Assembly (NCBI GenBank): GCA_017533825.1 | Contig: JAFWIE010000057.1 | Location: 1 to 58,280, forward strand | Length of the DNA: 58,280 bases | Source of the DNA: Atopobiaceae bacterium | GTDB taxonomy: Bacteria > Actinomycetota > Coriobacteriia > Coriobacteriales > Atopobiaceae | Reading direction: 5' to 3' | Shown: positions 15,796-25,259 of the stretch, one piece after another | Position numbering within the stretch: the first letter of the stretch is position 1 | How the letters are laid out: each line of letters begins with the position of its first letter | Made by a program: the position numbers and the translations under genes | The notes under the pieces: model-generated | Seen by the model: the letters and a program-made list of their open reading frames with translations, nothing else | Told to the model about the DNA's origin: nothing | Databases searched by the model: none

Positions 15796-18558
15796 CTAGG
15801 CTTTTACCTTCTCGGCATAGAGCTTGAAAAGGTGAGCAACGATCTTCTCCTCATCACCCCTGAAGTCCACGTGGTAAGCAATCTCCACCGCGCTATCAAG
15901 CTCGGCATGAGCTTTGCACAAGTCAGCAGGCATCAAGTCTGGGTCGTAGAGCTTGGCAAGCGAATCATCTGGGTGATTGGCTCGCGCATCTAGAACGGCT
16001 TGCGCTGCTCTCTCGACTGCGGCTTTCTGAGCGTCCGCGGCGTTCTCAGGCCAAACAAAATTGTTGTAGACGATGGTGTTTGAATAGCTATAGTCGCTCT
16101 TGAGCCTACCAGCTACAGAACGAACCCAAGCGTTATGGATTTGACTTTCAAGAATACCGAACTCATATAGTCCACCATCTGAAATGAAAAAGAGTTTATC
16201 GCCTGGTATCATGCCGTTAGTTACGAAGCCCATGGGTATGTACGCACGCCTGCCCGAAGACACTTTGGGGACAGCGATATAATTATCACTTTGGGGCGGT
16301 TTCACCTCGTCAAACAGCCATGGTGTTGCTGCTTTCTTCTGTGTTGCCTCCTTCTTGCTAGCAAGACGCATCATCCTCACTCGCCGTACTCGCTCACTCA
16401 CAGGAGGCATATTCTCGAGCTCGTCTTTTGTGATCCCCACAAGCCATAAGCAATACCGGTCTATGCCGTTGATGAATTCGCTCCCCATAGAGTACGGTCG
16501 TATCCACTCTTTAGCATCAGGGCAAACTGACAACAGGTCTACCCTCTCTTTCGGCGATAGAATAAGATTGCCCCCATCACTAGGCTTGCCTCCCGCAACC
16601 ATGGGCAGTACGTCGCACAGCGGAGCATTATGTCTGGTAAGCTCGACATTCCACTTGTTTTCAAGATAGCCATTGATGTTGTCCACCAGACTCGGAACGC
16701 CCTCCTCGGAGAACAGGCGCCTTTTTCCCGTCCCTATACGAGAGAACCCGACAATAACACAATGCACATGGGCTTGGTCCGCTGCCTCACTGTTCCAGAT
16801 AAACGTTCGATAGGCGAAGTCGATGTGGTTACCCTCGTCAAACATGCGTCCCCACAGCGGCTTGACCTGCTGACCTTGGCAGATGGAGTTCGTGGAGACG
16901 AACGCGCAACGTATGTTGCAATCCTTTGTGTAGTCGGAGGCTTTGACGTACCAACATGCAACGTAGTCAACGGTTCTCACCCGGCCGAACAAAGCCGCGC
17001 GGTCCGCATCCTGCTCTTCCAATAGATGCGAGTTCCCGAGAAACGGCGGATTGCCCATGATAAAACTGCACTCGCTAGCAGGCAGAACGTCGTTCCAATC
17101 AATCCGCAAGGCATTTTCATGTACGATATGAGCGCTCTCAGAGAGGGGGAAGTCATCTGCATCCATGTCCAGCAGCATCATAGTTTGGCCGTTAGCCTTA
17201 AGACGGCTAATCCAGAGAGCCGCCTCGGCCACCGTAACAGCAAAGTCATTAATCTCTATTCCGTAAAACTGATTAAGACTTACGCGCACACCGGATTGCT
17301 CGTCAACCTCAAGACCAAAACCCATCTGACCGCCACGCAATTCGTGCAAGAGGGCATCTTCTAACTTTCGTAGTGAAAGGTATGTCTCGGTAAGAAAATT
17401 GCCGGAACCACATGCAGGGTCGAAGAACTTTAAGCCACAGATTCTTTGGTGCAACTTTGCGTAGCGGTTTTTCTTCTGCCGTGGGGTGAGATCGGCGTTG
17501 GCCTGAATACTGGTGAACTCATTCTTTAGGTCATCAAGAAACAGCGGATCAATGACCTTGTGTATGTTCTCAGGGCTTGTGTAGTGCATACCGCCCTGCC
17601 GCCTAGTTACGGGGTTTAAGGTACCTTCGAAAATGCCACCAAAGATGGTCGGGCTAATCTCACTCCAGTTGACTGCCGCAGACATCTCCTCGAGTAGAAA
17701 CACCTTCGTATCGTTGTCGATGGTGGGTACCTGCACTTCCTCTCGGAAGAGTCCGCCATTCACGTACGGAAAGCCCTGCACAGTGGTGTCGTACGGGTCG
17801 CGCTTGGCTAATGGCGTATCGAGCGCACGAAACAGTTTGATTAACGCATCACGCAAATAGGGTGCGGGCACGTCCCGCAGGTATCGATAGAAAGCATCCT
17901 TCTCGAAGAGGTCAGAGTCCTCGCAGAAGAGACAAAACACTGTACGCACGCAAAGAACATTTAGTGCGTGCATCGTCTCCTCCGAGCTGGGATCAAGATA
18001 ACACTTGCGTAAACGGTCGTAGAGCTGTCCCACAAGTTCACCCGCACGAATGGATACCTGCAGCTCTTTCTCCTGACGAGCATTTTTGGAATCGGTGATA
18101 AACGCTAGGTATTCAGGATGCTCCCCAAAATCATCAAGAGAAAACTCGAACCCATTAGTGGCAAGCTCGCTCTTCGAGTGCGCATCGCGGTCATAGACAC
18201 GGAAGCTTGAAAAATTGCACGTCACAATCCATCGTGGCTGAGTGCTCAGAGGCAGGTCATCTGCATAGTGCAGCGCTTGTTCGAGCGGCGTCCTAAGTTG
18301 ACCCTGCCGAAGTTCTCTCTTATCGAGATCAACGCCAAGTGCCTTCTGCTCCACAAGCACGCCCGCATCGTGCAGCCAGACATCTATAAAGCCTCCGTTG
18401 GCTAGATGGTACTCGAAGGGCGATGTACCCTCAACCTCGTAATCAAGGAGGCCAAGGAGCTCAATCCAAAACTGGGCAGTATCGCCCTTTTCATAACCGC
18501 GCCCCTTCCAACGTTTCGCGAATGCTCGTGTTTTCTTCTTGTGTTCGAACGTAACCAT
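15796..18558 (-). CDS. MmeI-like type IIL/IIG restriction-modification enzyme
   Basis: The product has 920 residues, almost the length of MmeI (about 919). One chain combines nuclease, methyltransferase and target recognition. Near the N-terminus D59, E70 and K72 (FIDVWLHDAGVLVEQKALG) form the PD-(D/E)xK nuclease site. A helical spacer follows. The adenine methyltransferase has motif I FFDPACGSGNF at residues 378-388 and motif IV NPPF at 503-506, and the C-terminal part is the target-recognition and helical region. Such enzymes work alone and need no separate methylase. The gene lies in lower-GC DNA between holA and rpsT, on the opposite strand to holA, so it is probably acquired. The recognition site cannot be read by eye. 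Confidence 0.88.
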   Translation of the reverse strand: MVTFEHKKKTRAFAKRWKGRGYEKGDTAQFWIELLGLLDYEVEGTSPFEYHLANGGFIDVWLHDAGVLVEQKALGVDLDKRELRQGQLRTPLEQALHYADDLPLSTQPRWIVTCNFSSFRVYDRDAHSKSELATNGFEFSLDDFGEHPEYLAFITDSKNARQEKELQVSIRAGELVGQLYDRLRKCYLDPSSEETMHALNVLCVRTVFCLFCEDSDLFEKDAFYRYLRDVPAPYLRDALIKLFRALDTPLAKRDPYDTTVQGFPYVNGGLFREEVQVPTIDNDTKVFLLEEMSAAVNWSEISPTIFGGIFEGTLNPVTRRQGGMHYTSPENIHKVIDPLFLDDLKNEFTSIQANADLTPRQKKNRYAKLHQRICGLKFFDPACGSGNFLTETYLSLRKLEDALLHELRGGQMGFGLEVDEQSGVRVSLNQFYGIEINDFAVTVAEAALWISRLKANGQTMMLLDMDADDFPLSESAHIVHENALRIDWNDVLPASECSFIMGNPPFLGNSHLLEEQDADRAALFGRVRTVDYVACWYVKASDYTKDCNIRCAFVSTNSICQGQQVKPLWGRMFDEGNHIDFAYRTFIWNSEAADQAHVHCVIVGFSRIGTGKRRLFSEEGVPSLVDNINGYLENKWNVELTRHNAPLCDVLPMVAGGKPSDGGNLILSPKERVDLLSVCPDAKEWIRPYSMGSEFINGIDRYCLWLVGITKDELENMPPVSERVRRVRMMRLASKKEATQKKAATPWLFDEVKPPQSDNYIAVPKVSSGRRAYIPMGFVTNGMIPGDKLFFISDGGLYEFGILESQIHNAWVRSVAGRLKSDYSYSNTIVYNNFVWPENAADAQKAAVERAAQAVLDARANHPDDSLAKLYDPDLMPADLCKAHAELDSAVEIAYHVDFRGDEEKIVAHLFKLYAEKVKA

Positions 18559-18987
18559 TAGACCACCAACCCTGAGAATTGCGAATCTAAGTCAATTGTA
18601 CTCAACACATGCGACGGGATTGTTGCAGCAATGCAAGGACAGCTGGTTAACGGATTAGAGGCAAGTAGATCGACCGAAACGATGATTCAAAGCACGCGGC
18701 CAAACCCAGCTTGGCTTGGAGCTCAGTCGGGCTTCAGCCAACATACCAGATGTTGGCCGAACGGGATTCTTCAGGATCGGGTGCAAAATCTGGTGTGACG
18801 GCCATGGAAAAAGGTCCGTTTGAGGGGTTCCGGCACACCAAATGTCGTGAAGCGAGGCATCGCAGTCGTCTCTCGGAACATCTGCTGTGCATGCTCATCA
18901 TCGGCTGAGTGCCGACGGCCGCGCGGGTGCGGGGAGAGGCTGACGACTGGGCACACGGCAATCGAGGACACACGCGGCAATCGAGCC
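18559..18987. other. Non-coding, hairpin-rich spacer between the restriction gene and rpsT
   Basis: No convincing gene is visible. GCCAACAT (18737-18744) pairs with ATGTTGGC (18750-18757). GGTGTGACGG (18792-18801) pairs with CCGGCACACC (18830-18839) with one mismatch. A 15-base unit ending GGCAATCGAG occurs twice (18952-18966 and 18971-18985). These could be the ends of a degraded repeat element or a small structured RNA. Confidence 0.45.
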
Positions 18988-19025
18988 ATAAAAGGGGGAG
19001 GCCCGGCAGCACTCCGAGCCTCCCC
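18988..19025 (-). terminator. Terminator of rpsT
   Basis: GGGGAGGC (18995-19002) pairs with GCCTCCCC (19018-19025). On the minus strand it is followed by CTTTTATGG. Confidence 0.75.
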
Positions 19026-19054
19026 TCAAGGTCTATGTACGAGAATGGAGCAGA

Positions 19055-19318
19055 CTACTCCATGCCGTTGACGAGCATCTGGACGCCGCTCTTGCGCTTG
19101 GCGGCCTGGTTCTTGTGAATGATGCCCTTGCTCGCTGCCTTGTCGAGCTTACGGCAAGCTGCGTTCGCTGCTACCTGTGCGGCATCCTTGTCGCCAGCCT
19201 CGACGGCCGCGCGAACCTTCTTGACGTAGGTCTTGAGCTCGGAGCGAACCGCGCGATTGCGGACGCGGGCCTTCTCGGCGGTGAGAATGCGCTTCTTCTG
19301 AGACTTGATGTTTGCCAC
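19055..19318 (-). CDS. rpsT: 30S ribosomal protein S20
   Basis: The product has 87 residues and is highly basic and helical. It starts (M)[26 protein letters not shown] and ends [16 protein letters not shown], the S20 pattern of three 16S-binding helices. The start is a GTG at 19318, eight bases after AAAGGG. An upstream in-frame extension is leader, not coding. It is a single-gene unit with its own promoter and terminator. Confidence 0.96.
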   Translation of the reverse strand: MANIKSQKKRILTAEKARVRNRAVRSELKTYVKKVRAAVEAGDKDAAQVAANAACRKLDKAASKGIIHKNQAAKRKSGVQMLVNGME

Positions 19319-19391
19319 GTGCGTACCCTTTCGGTCATGAACAATGAGGCCTCTACGCTGAGACACGGTTGCGGTGGAGGTCAACTTGGTG

Positions 19392-19421
19392 AGTATAGCA
19401 CGCATTCCCAATTGTGGGCAA
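19392..19421 (-). promoter_or_regulatory. Promoter of rpsT
   Basis: On the minus strand TTGCCC (19421-19416) and TATACT (19397-19392) are separated by 18 bases, about 75 bases before the GTG start. Confidence 0.7.
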
Positions 19422-19525
19422 AATCACATAAAACCATGTAACCGTCTGCGGTCACATGGGGAAGCACCTGTAGATGCTCCGGTACAATGATGCAGTATCT
19501 GTGAGGCCGACCGAGGAAGGGGCCT

Positions 19526-20653
19526 ATGAAGATCGTACTCGAGCACATCACGAAGCGTTACCCTAACCGCAATAGGAAGGTAGGTGGAGTCTTCACGGCT
19601 GTCGACGACTTCGACCTCACCATTCCCGACGGCAAGCTCATCGGCCTTCTCGGGCCATCGGGCTGCGGCAAATCGACCACCCTCAACATGATCTGCGGGC
19701 TCGAGACGCCCACAGAGGGGAAGATTTGGTTTGGCGAAACTGACGTCACCAACCTTACGCCGGAATTGCGTGGCGTAGGCATGGTGTTCCAGAGCTACGC
19801 GCTGTACCCCCACATGACGGTCCGCGAGAACATCATGTTCCCGCTGGGCAACCTCAAGGGACCAGACAAGCTCAGCAAGGAGGAGATGCTCCGTCGCGTC
19901 GAGGAAGCGGCCGGACTCGTGCAGATCGACGAGCTGCTCGACCGGAAGCCGTCCGAGATGTCCGGTGGTCAGCAGCAGCGTGTCGCCATCGCGCGAGCGC
20001 TCGTCAAGACCCCCAAGGTCCTGCTACTCGACGAGCCGCTCTCCAACCTCGACGCGCGTCTGCGCCTCTCGACGCGCGAGGAGATTCGCCGCATCCAGCG
20101 CGAGACGGGAATCACCACTATCTTCGTCACGCACGACCAAGAGGAGGCGATGTCCATCTCCGACCAGATCGTCGTTATGGAGAAGGGCGTCATCCGACAG
20201 GTGGGCAAACCGCAGCACGTCTACGACGAGCCGGAGAACCTCTTCGTCTCGAAGTTCCTCGGCACGCCTCCCATCAACGTCTTTGCCGGACGGGTCGTGG
20301 ACGGACGGCTGTTCATCGGCGACGATGAGGTGTTTGCCGTCCCGGGCGTGGCGGACGGCGCGGTGACGGTGGGCATCCGTCCCGAGGGTTTCCAGCCGGC
20401 AACGCATGGAGCACTTCACTGCGAGCTCGTTGCAGTCGAGCGCATGGGACGCGACACAAGCGTCGTGGCGAAGCACCTGGCCCTCGATGCCGTGCAGATG
20501 CGCGCCATCGTGACCTCGGACGCACGTATCGACCGCTCGGTCGAGACGGTGTGCTTTGCCGTCCGTCCCGAGAAGTGCCGTCTCTTTGACCCAAAGACCG
20601 GCGAGCGCATCCGATTCGACGGCGACGCGGTGGGCGAGGGGGCAACGCGATGA
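19526..20653 (+). CDS. Carbohydrate ABC transporter ATP-binding protein (UgpC/MsmX type)
   Basis: The product has 375 residues. Walker A is GPSGCGKST, followed by the Q-loop VFQSYALYPHMTV, the ABC signature SGGQQQR, Walker B VLLLDEP and the H-loop FVTHD. The C-terminal third is a TOBE-type regulatory domain (VTVGIRPEGF, CFAVRPEKCRLFD), typical of ATPases that energise CUT1 sugar importers. GAGGAAGGGG... precedes the ATG. It overlaps the first permease gene by four bases. An extra RKVGGVFTAV loop lies before the first strand pair. The substrate is not evident from the ATPase. Confidence 0.92.
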   Translation: MKIVLEHITKRYPNRNRKVGGVFTAVDDFDLTIPDGKLIGLLGPSGCGKSTTLNMICGLETPTEGKIWFGETDVTNLTPELRGVGMVFQSYALYPHMTVRENIMFPLGNLKGPDKLSKEEMLRRVEEAAGLVQIDELLDRKPSEMSGGQQQRVAIARALVKTPKVLLLDEPLSNLDARLRLSTREEIRRIQRETGITTIFVTHDQEEAMSISDQIVVMEKGVIRQVGKPQHVYDEPENLFVSKFLGTPPINVFAGRVVDGRLFIGDDEVFAVPGVADGAVTVGIRPEGFQPATHGALHCELVAVERMGRDTSVVAKHLALDAVQMRAIVTSDARIDRSVETVCFAVRPEKCRLFDPKTGERIRFDGDAVGEGATR

Positions 20654-21543
20654 ACACGCGGAGCCTCAAAGGCTGGCTCTACCTCATCCCGGCTATTGCC
20701 TTTCTCGGCGTCTTCGTGGTGTACCCGCTCTTCGACGTCTTCATCTACTCCTTCGAGGAGGGGTACAACTCGGCCTCGCAGACCTACTTCGGCGTAGGCA
20801 CGTACAACTACAGCTACGTCCTGCGCGACCCCTACTTCATCCAAGCGCTCAAGAACACCTTCATTCTGGTCATCATCACGGTACCACTCTCAACGTTGCT
20901 TGCGCTCGCCATCTCGGTTGCGCTCAGCTCCATCAAGAAGCTGCAGGAGTTGTACCAGACCATCTACTTCCTGCCCTACGTTACGAACACGCTGGCCGTC
21001 GGCCTCGTCTTCATGATCCTCTTTCAGAAGACGCCTTATTCCGATGGCTTCGTCAACCAGATCATCATGGCCTTTGGTGGCAATGCAGTCGACTTCATCG
21101 ATGGTCCGTACTGGGCGAAGATGACGGTGATGTGCATCTACACCATCTGGGTGGTTCTGCCGTTCAAGATTCTCATTCTTACGAGCGCGCTCGCCTCGGT
21201 GAATCCGGACTATTACAAGGCGGCGCGCGTTGACGGTACCAGCAGCTGGCGGATCTTCTACCGCATCACCTTGCCGATGATCAGCCCCATGATCTTCTAT
21301 CTCATCATCACGGGATTCATCGGAGCCTTCAAGGCCTATGGCGACGTGGTCGGCATCTTTGGCACCAACCTCAACGCGGCTGGCATGAACACCATCGTCG
21401 GCTATGTGTACGACATGCTCTACGGCAATTCGGGTGGCTACCCCTCCTACGCGAGTGCGGCGGCCCTCATCCTCTTCGTTATCGTCCTGACCATCACCTG
21501 CATTAACCTGCTGGTACAGAGAAGGAGCGTGCAGACCTCATGA
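20650..21543 (+). CDS. Carbohydrate ABC transporter permease 1 (CUT1, UgpA/MalF-like)
   Basis: The product has 297 residues with six predicted membrane helices, starting KGWLYLIPAIAFLGVFVVYPLF. The EAA loop (AARVDGTSSWRIFYRITLPMI), which docks on the ATPase, sits near residue 195. Both ends overlap neighbours by four bases (ATGA), so the transporter genes are translationally coupled. Confidence 0.92.
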   Translation: MNTRSLKGWLYLIPAIAFLGVFVVYPLFDVFIYSFEEGYNSASQTYFGVGTYNYSYVLRDPYFIQALKNTFILVIITVPLSTLLALAISVALSSIKKLQELYQTIYFLPYVTNTLAVGLVFMILFQKTPYSDGFVNQIIMAFGGNAVDFIDGPYWAKMTVMCIYTIWVVLPFKILILTSALASVNPDYYKAARVDGTSSWRIFYRITLPMISPMIFYLIITGFIGAFKAYGDVVGIFGTNLNAAGMNTIVGYVYDMLYGNSGGYPSYASAAALILFVIVLTITCINLLVQRRSVQTS

Positions 21544-22415
21544 GTGACGTCGCTTTGGACCAGGAGCAGGGACGCTCCTTCGCGCGTGGACAGAAGATCC
21601 GCAAGGTTCTCACCTACGTGTTTCTCACCATCTGGGCGCTCGTCGTCCTCTTCCCCTTCTACTGGATGGTTCTCACCTCCATCAAGACGTACAGCTCCTA
21701 CAACGGCGAATACGTGCCGCAACTTGTGGCGACCGACCCGACCCTGCAGAACTACACTGATGCGTTCACGGCGGTGCCGCTCGCACGGTACTTCACCAAT
21801 ACCGTTATCTTCACCGTGATTACGACCGCGCTGATGCTCATGGTCATCGTCCTCGCGGCGTTCGCGTTCAGTCGCCTCGACTTTGCAGGCAAGGACCTGC
21901 TCTTCACGGTGTTCCTCTCGCTCATGATGATCCCGAACGAGCTCGTCATCATCACCAACTTCGTCACCATCACGGACCTCGGGCTGCGCAACACCTTCAC
22001 GGGCCTCATCCTACCCAGCGTCACCTCTGTCTTCTACATATATCTACTCAAGGAGAACTTCGACCAGATACCCGACGAGCTCTACAAGGCCGCGAAGGTG
22101 GACGGCACGAGCGACTTCAAGTACCTCATGCGCGTGATGATTCCCATCTGCAAGCCCACCATCATCACGGTGCTGCTCCTCAAGGTCATCGAGTGCTGGA
22201 ACTCCTACGTGTGGCCGCGCCTCATCACCGACAACCAGCTGTACTTCCTCGTGTCCAACGGCATTCAGGAGATTCGCGAGAATGGTTTCGGACGCGAGAA
22301 CATACCCGCGATGATGGCAGCCGTCGTCGTCATATCCATTCCTTTGATCGTGCTCTTCATCATCTTCCGCAAGAAGATCATGGAGGGCGTCTCGCGAGGA
22401 GGTACCAAGGGATGA
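21540..22415 (+). CDS. Carbohydrate ABC transporter permease 2 (CUT1, UgpE/MalG-like)
   Basis: The product has 291 residues and six helices. The EAA loop reads AAKVDGTSDFKYLMRVMIPIC near residue 190, followed by a C-terminal IFRKKIMEGVSRGGTKG tail; GG-ending tails of this type are common in MalG-like permeases. It pairs with permease 1 to form the membrane channel and overlaps the binding-protein gene by four bases. Confidence 0.92.
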   Translation: MSDVALDQEQGRSFARGQKIRKVLTYVFLTIWALVVLFPFYWMVLTSIKTYSSYNGEYVPQLVATDPTLQNYTDAFTAVPLARYFTNTVIFTVITTALMLMVIVLAAFAFSRLDFAGKDLLFTVFLSLMMIPNELVIITNFVTITDLGLRNTFTGLILPSVTSVFYIYLLKENFDQIPDELYKAAKVDGTSDFKYLMRVMIPICKPTIITVLLLKVIECWNSYVWPRLITDNQLYFLVSNGIQEIRENGFGRENIPAMMAAVVVISIPLIVLFIIFRKKIMEGVSRGGTKG

Positions 22416-24028
22416 TGAGGATGAACTGGATTCGCCGCGTCGGCACCTTCCTCGCCATCGTCTGCTGCGCCGTCGTCCTGGCAGGTTGCCACGGTTCGCG
22501 CGACACCACGGCCTTCGAAGTGCCCGAGACGTGGGATGCGAGCAAGAACTACGAGCTTACCTTCTGGGCAAAGAACGACACGAACAAAGTCCAGACAAAG
22601 ATCTACGAGAAGGCCATCGCGGACTTCGAGAAGCTTTATCCCAACGTAAACATCACGATGAAGCTCTACACCGACTATGGCAAGATCTACAACGACGTCA
22701 TCACCAACATCGCGACCAACACCACGCCGAACGTTTGCATCACCTACCCGGACCACATTGCCACCTATCTGACGGGCGAGAACGTGGTCGTCCCGCTCGA
22801 CGGCCTCATGGCGAGCGAGCACTACGGGCTGGGCGGCTCGGAGCTCGCCTTCGACGGGCCCACGCAGGACGAGGTCGTACCTGAGTTCCTGCAGGAATGC
22901 GTGCTCGGCGACACGCACTATGCGCTGCCCTACATGCGTTCCACCGAAATCTGCTACGTGAACAAGACCTTTGTGGAGAAGCTTGGCTACAAGGTCCCCG
23001 ACGTGCTCACGTGGGACTTCATCTGGGAGGTCGCCGAAGCCGCCACGGCAAAGAACGCCGACGGTACGTATGCGGTCAACGGCCAGAAGGTGATGATTCC
23101 CTTCATCTACAAGTCCACAGACAACATGATGATTCAGATGCTGCGTCAGCGCGACGGTGGATATTCCACCGAGACGGGCGAGATCGAGATCTTCGATGAG
23201 GGGAACGACGACACGCGCGACATCCTGAAGACGGTGGCTGCGCATGCCAAGACCGGCGCATTCTCCACGTTCAAGATTAGCGGCTATCCTGCGAACTTCC
23301 TCAACGCGGGCCAGTGCGTCTTTGCCGTGGATTCCTCTGCCGGCTCCACATGGATGGGTTCCGACGCGCCGCTCGTGGACATTGCCGAGGACAAGCTGGT
23401 GAAGTTCGAGACGGCCGTGCGCATGGTGCCGCAGTACGACGTCGACAACCCCCGGATGATCAGCCAGGGTCCCTCCATCTGCATCTTCAACAAAGAGGAC
23501 TCCGACGAGGTCATGGCATCGTGGCTCTTTGCGCAGTACCTACTCACGAACGACGTGCAGTGTGCCTATGCCCAGACGGAGGGCTACGTCCCCGTGACGA
23601 GCAAAGCGCAGGAGTCCAAAGACTATCAGGCCTACCTCGCCGCAGCCGGCACGGACACCGAGGCCCACTACCAGGTAAAGATTGACGCGACCCAAGTGTT
23701 GCTGCAGAACGCTGAGAACACCTTCACGACGCCCGTCTTCAACGGGTCGACGTCGCTGCGCGACGCGGCCGGCCAGCTCGTCGAGAACACGACGAAGTCT
23801 GCACGTCGCAAGGAGACCATCGACGACGCCTACCTCGATGCGCTCTTTGCCGATGTTTCCGCCCTGTACCACCTCGACCAGCTCGGCGGGGGTGCACCCG
23901 GTGGGGACAAGGCATCGCTCGGCCCGCTGCCGCGCGCCTCGGTGATTCTCATCGCGTGTCTCGTGGTGGCGTGGATATGCATCGGCGCAGTGGCGTTGCG
24001 AGACAAGCTGCGTCAACGTGACGCGTAG
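22412..24028 (+). CDS. ABC transporter sugar-binding lipoprotein with C-terminal membrane anchor
   Basis: The product has 538 residues. A lipoprotein signal (VVLAGC lipobox around residue 24) is followed by a family 1 solute-binding domain (YELTFWAKNDTN..., ITNIATNTTPNVCITYPDHIA). The protein is longer than usual and ends in a second hydrophobic helix (SVILIACLVVAWICIGAVAL) and a basic tail, so the mature protein could be anchored at both ends. AGGAGG precedes the ATG at 22412, which overlaps the permease stop; ATG codons at 22415 and 22421 are alternatives. It is the last gene of the transporter set and probably binds a glycan-derived sugar or polyol, an inference from the family only. Confidence 0.88.
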   Translation: MMRMNWIRRVGTFLAIVCCAVVLAGCHGSRDTTAFEVPETWDASKNYELTFWAKNDTNKVQTKIYEKAIADFEKLYPNVNITMKLYTDYGKIYNDVITNIATNTTPNVCITYPDHIATYLTGENVVVPLDGLMASEHYGLGGSELAFDGPTQDEVVPEFLQECVLGDTHYALPYMRSTEICYVNKTFVEKLGYKVPDVLTWDFIWEVAEAATAKNADGTYAVNGQKVMIPFIYKSTDNMMIQMLRQRDGGYSTETGEIEIFDEGNDDTRDILKTVAAHAKTGAFSTFKISGYPANFLNAGQCVFAVDSSAGSTWMGSDAPLVDIAEDKLVKFETAVRMVPQYDVDNPRMISQGPSICIFNKEDSDEVMASWLFAQYLLTNDVQCAYAQTEGYVPVTSKAQESKDYQAYLAAAGTDTEAHYQVKIDATQVLLQNAENTFTTPVFNGSTSLRDAAGQLVENTTKSARRKETIDDAYLDALFADVSALYHLDQLGGGAPGGDKASLGPLPRASVILIACLVVAWICIGAVALRDKLRQRDA

Positions 24029-24049
24029 CTTTAGAAGATAAGAGCTGGT

Positions 24050-24079
24050 TGACTGCTCGCCCATCGTGGCGAGCAGTCA
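24050..24079 (+). other. 12-bp perfect hairpin between transporter and oxidoreductase genes
   Basis: TGACTGCTCGCC (24050-24061) pairs with GGCGAGCAGTCA (24068-24079) around a six-base loop. There is no U-run. It may protect the upstream mRNA, act as a weak terminator, or be an operator. Confidence 0.6.
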
Positions 24080-24099
24080 CGTTAAGGAAAGGATTTGGC

Positions 24100-25146
24100 A
24101 TGGCAGAGCGCATTCTCAACATCGGCTTCATCGGCAATGGCAAAGGAGCCAACCGGTATCACATCCCCTTCTCTCAAGCGCTGCCCGAGAAGTTCTGCGT
24201 AAAGACTATCTATGCACGTCACATCGGCAACGGGCCGTGGCCCCCGCTGCCTAACGTCTCGTACACCACGGAACTGGAACGGATGCTCGCCGACCCGGAG
24301 ATTGACGTGGTGGAGATCAGCACGCCGCCGCAAACCCATTACGCGCTGAGCAAGCAGGCGCTCGAGGCCGGCAAGCATGTGGTGTGCGACAAACCCTTTA
24401 CGGAGACCGCCGCACAGGCGGAGGAGCTCTTCGCACTTGCGGCAGAGAAGGGCGTCACCGTGCAGTGCTACCAGAACCGACGCTTCGACTCGGACTTCCT
24501 TACCGCCAAGCAGGTCGCAGCCTCTGGCAAACTCGGCAAGGTGTTCGAAATCGTCACCCACTACGACTACTGGCGTCCCGAGTTCGTGCGGATGAGCCAC
24601 GAGGCCGACTACGACCGCATGAATGGCATCGTGTATGGACACTCTTGTCACTGCGTGGATCAACTCATCAGCTGGCTTGGCATCCCTGACCGCTGGCACG
24701 CGGAAGCTCGCCAGCTTGGAGGCGTCGGACATCCCGACATGTACTTCGACTTCGACCTCTATTACGACGAGCAGGGCATCAAGGCGACGGCGGCCGCCAA
24801 CTATACCTGCGCTATCCAGCGCCCGAGCTTCGAGGTGTACGGTGAGCGCGGCACGTTCATTCGTGTGGAGAAGGACCAACAGGAGCGCGACCTCAAGCAC
24901 TTCTACCTGCCTGTGGGTCACGCGGACTTCGGTCTGGACACGCCCGAGCAGTGGGGGACACTGCGGTATTACGACGAAGACGACCGCATGCATGAGGAGC
25001 GTGTTGAGCCGGTGCGCAGCACGTATTCGCAGTTCTTCGACGCGCTATACGAAACCGTGGCCAAGGGTGCTCCGCAACTGGTCAAGCCCGAGGAGACCAT
25101 CGCACAGCTGCGCATCATGGAGGATGCGACCCGCGACTTGCACTAA
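24100..25146 (+). CDS. Gfo/Idh/MocA family NAD(P)-dependent oxidoreductase
   Basis: The product has 348 residues. The N-terminal Rossmann fold (ILNIGFIGNGKGANRYHIP) has GxGxxx spacing close to the family norm. EISTPPQTHY and the catalytic EAGKHVVCDKPFTET (lysine of the EKP/DKP motif) follow. The C-terminal alpha/beta domain carries HSCHCVDQLISWLG, which corresponds to the usual GxHxxD active-site segment. The enzyme probably oxidises a sugar or inositol that the upstream transporter imports. AAGGAAAGGA before the ATG at 24100 fixes the start. It may be co-transcribed with the transporter through the hairpin. Confidence 0.9.
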   Translation: MAERILNIGFIGNGKGANRYHIPFSQALPEKFCVKTIYARHIGNGPWPPLPNVSYTTELERMLADPEIDVVEISTPPQTHYALSKQALEAGKHVVCDKPFTETAAQAEELFALAAEKGVTVQCYQNRRFDSDFLTAKQVAASGKLGKVFEIVTHYDYWRPEFVRMSHEADYDRMNGIVYGHSCHCVDQLISWLGIPDRWHAEARQLGGVGHPDMYFDFDLYYDEQGIKATAAANYTCAIQRPSFEVYGERGTFIRVEKDQQERDLKHFYLPVGHADFGLDTPEQWGTLRYYDEDDRMHEERVEPVRSTYSQFFDALYETVAKGAPQLVKPEETIAQLRIMEDATRDLH

Positions 25147-25189
25147 TCAGCTCTGACCAGCCCTCATCTACACGGGGCATATATGGGCG

Positions 25190-25227
25190 ACCCCTCATGG
25201 CGAACGTAGCTTCCCACCATGAGGGGT
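25190..25227. terminator. Bidirectional terminator-like hairpin
   Basis: ACCCCTCATGG (25190-25200) pairs with CCATGAGGGGT (25217-25227). It sits between the convergent oxidoreductase and LtrA-like genes. There is no long U-run on either side. Confidence 0.6.
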
Positions 25228-25259
25228 TGTCCGTCTCTGGGCATGCACGCGCGGTTTTC

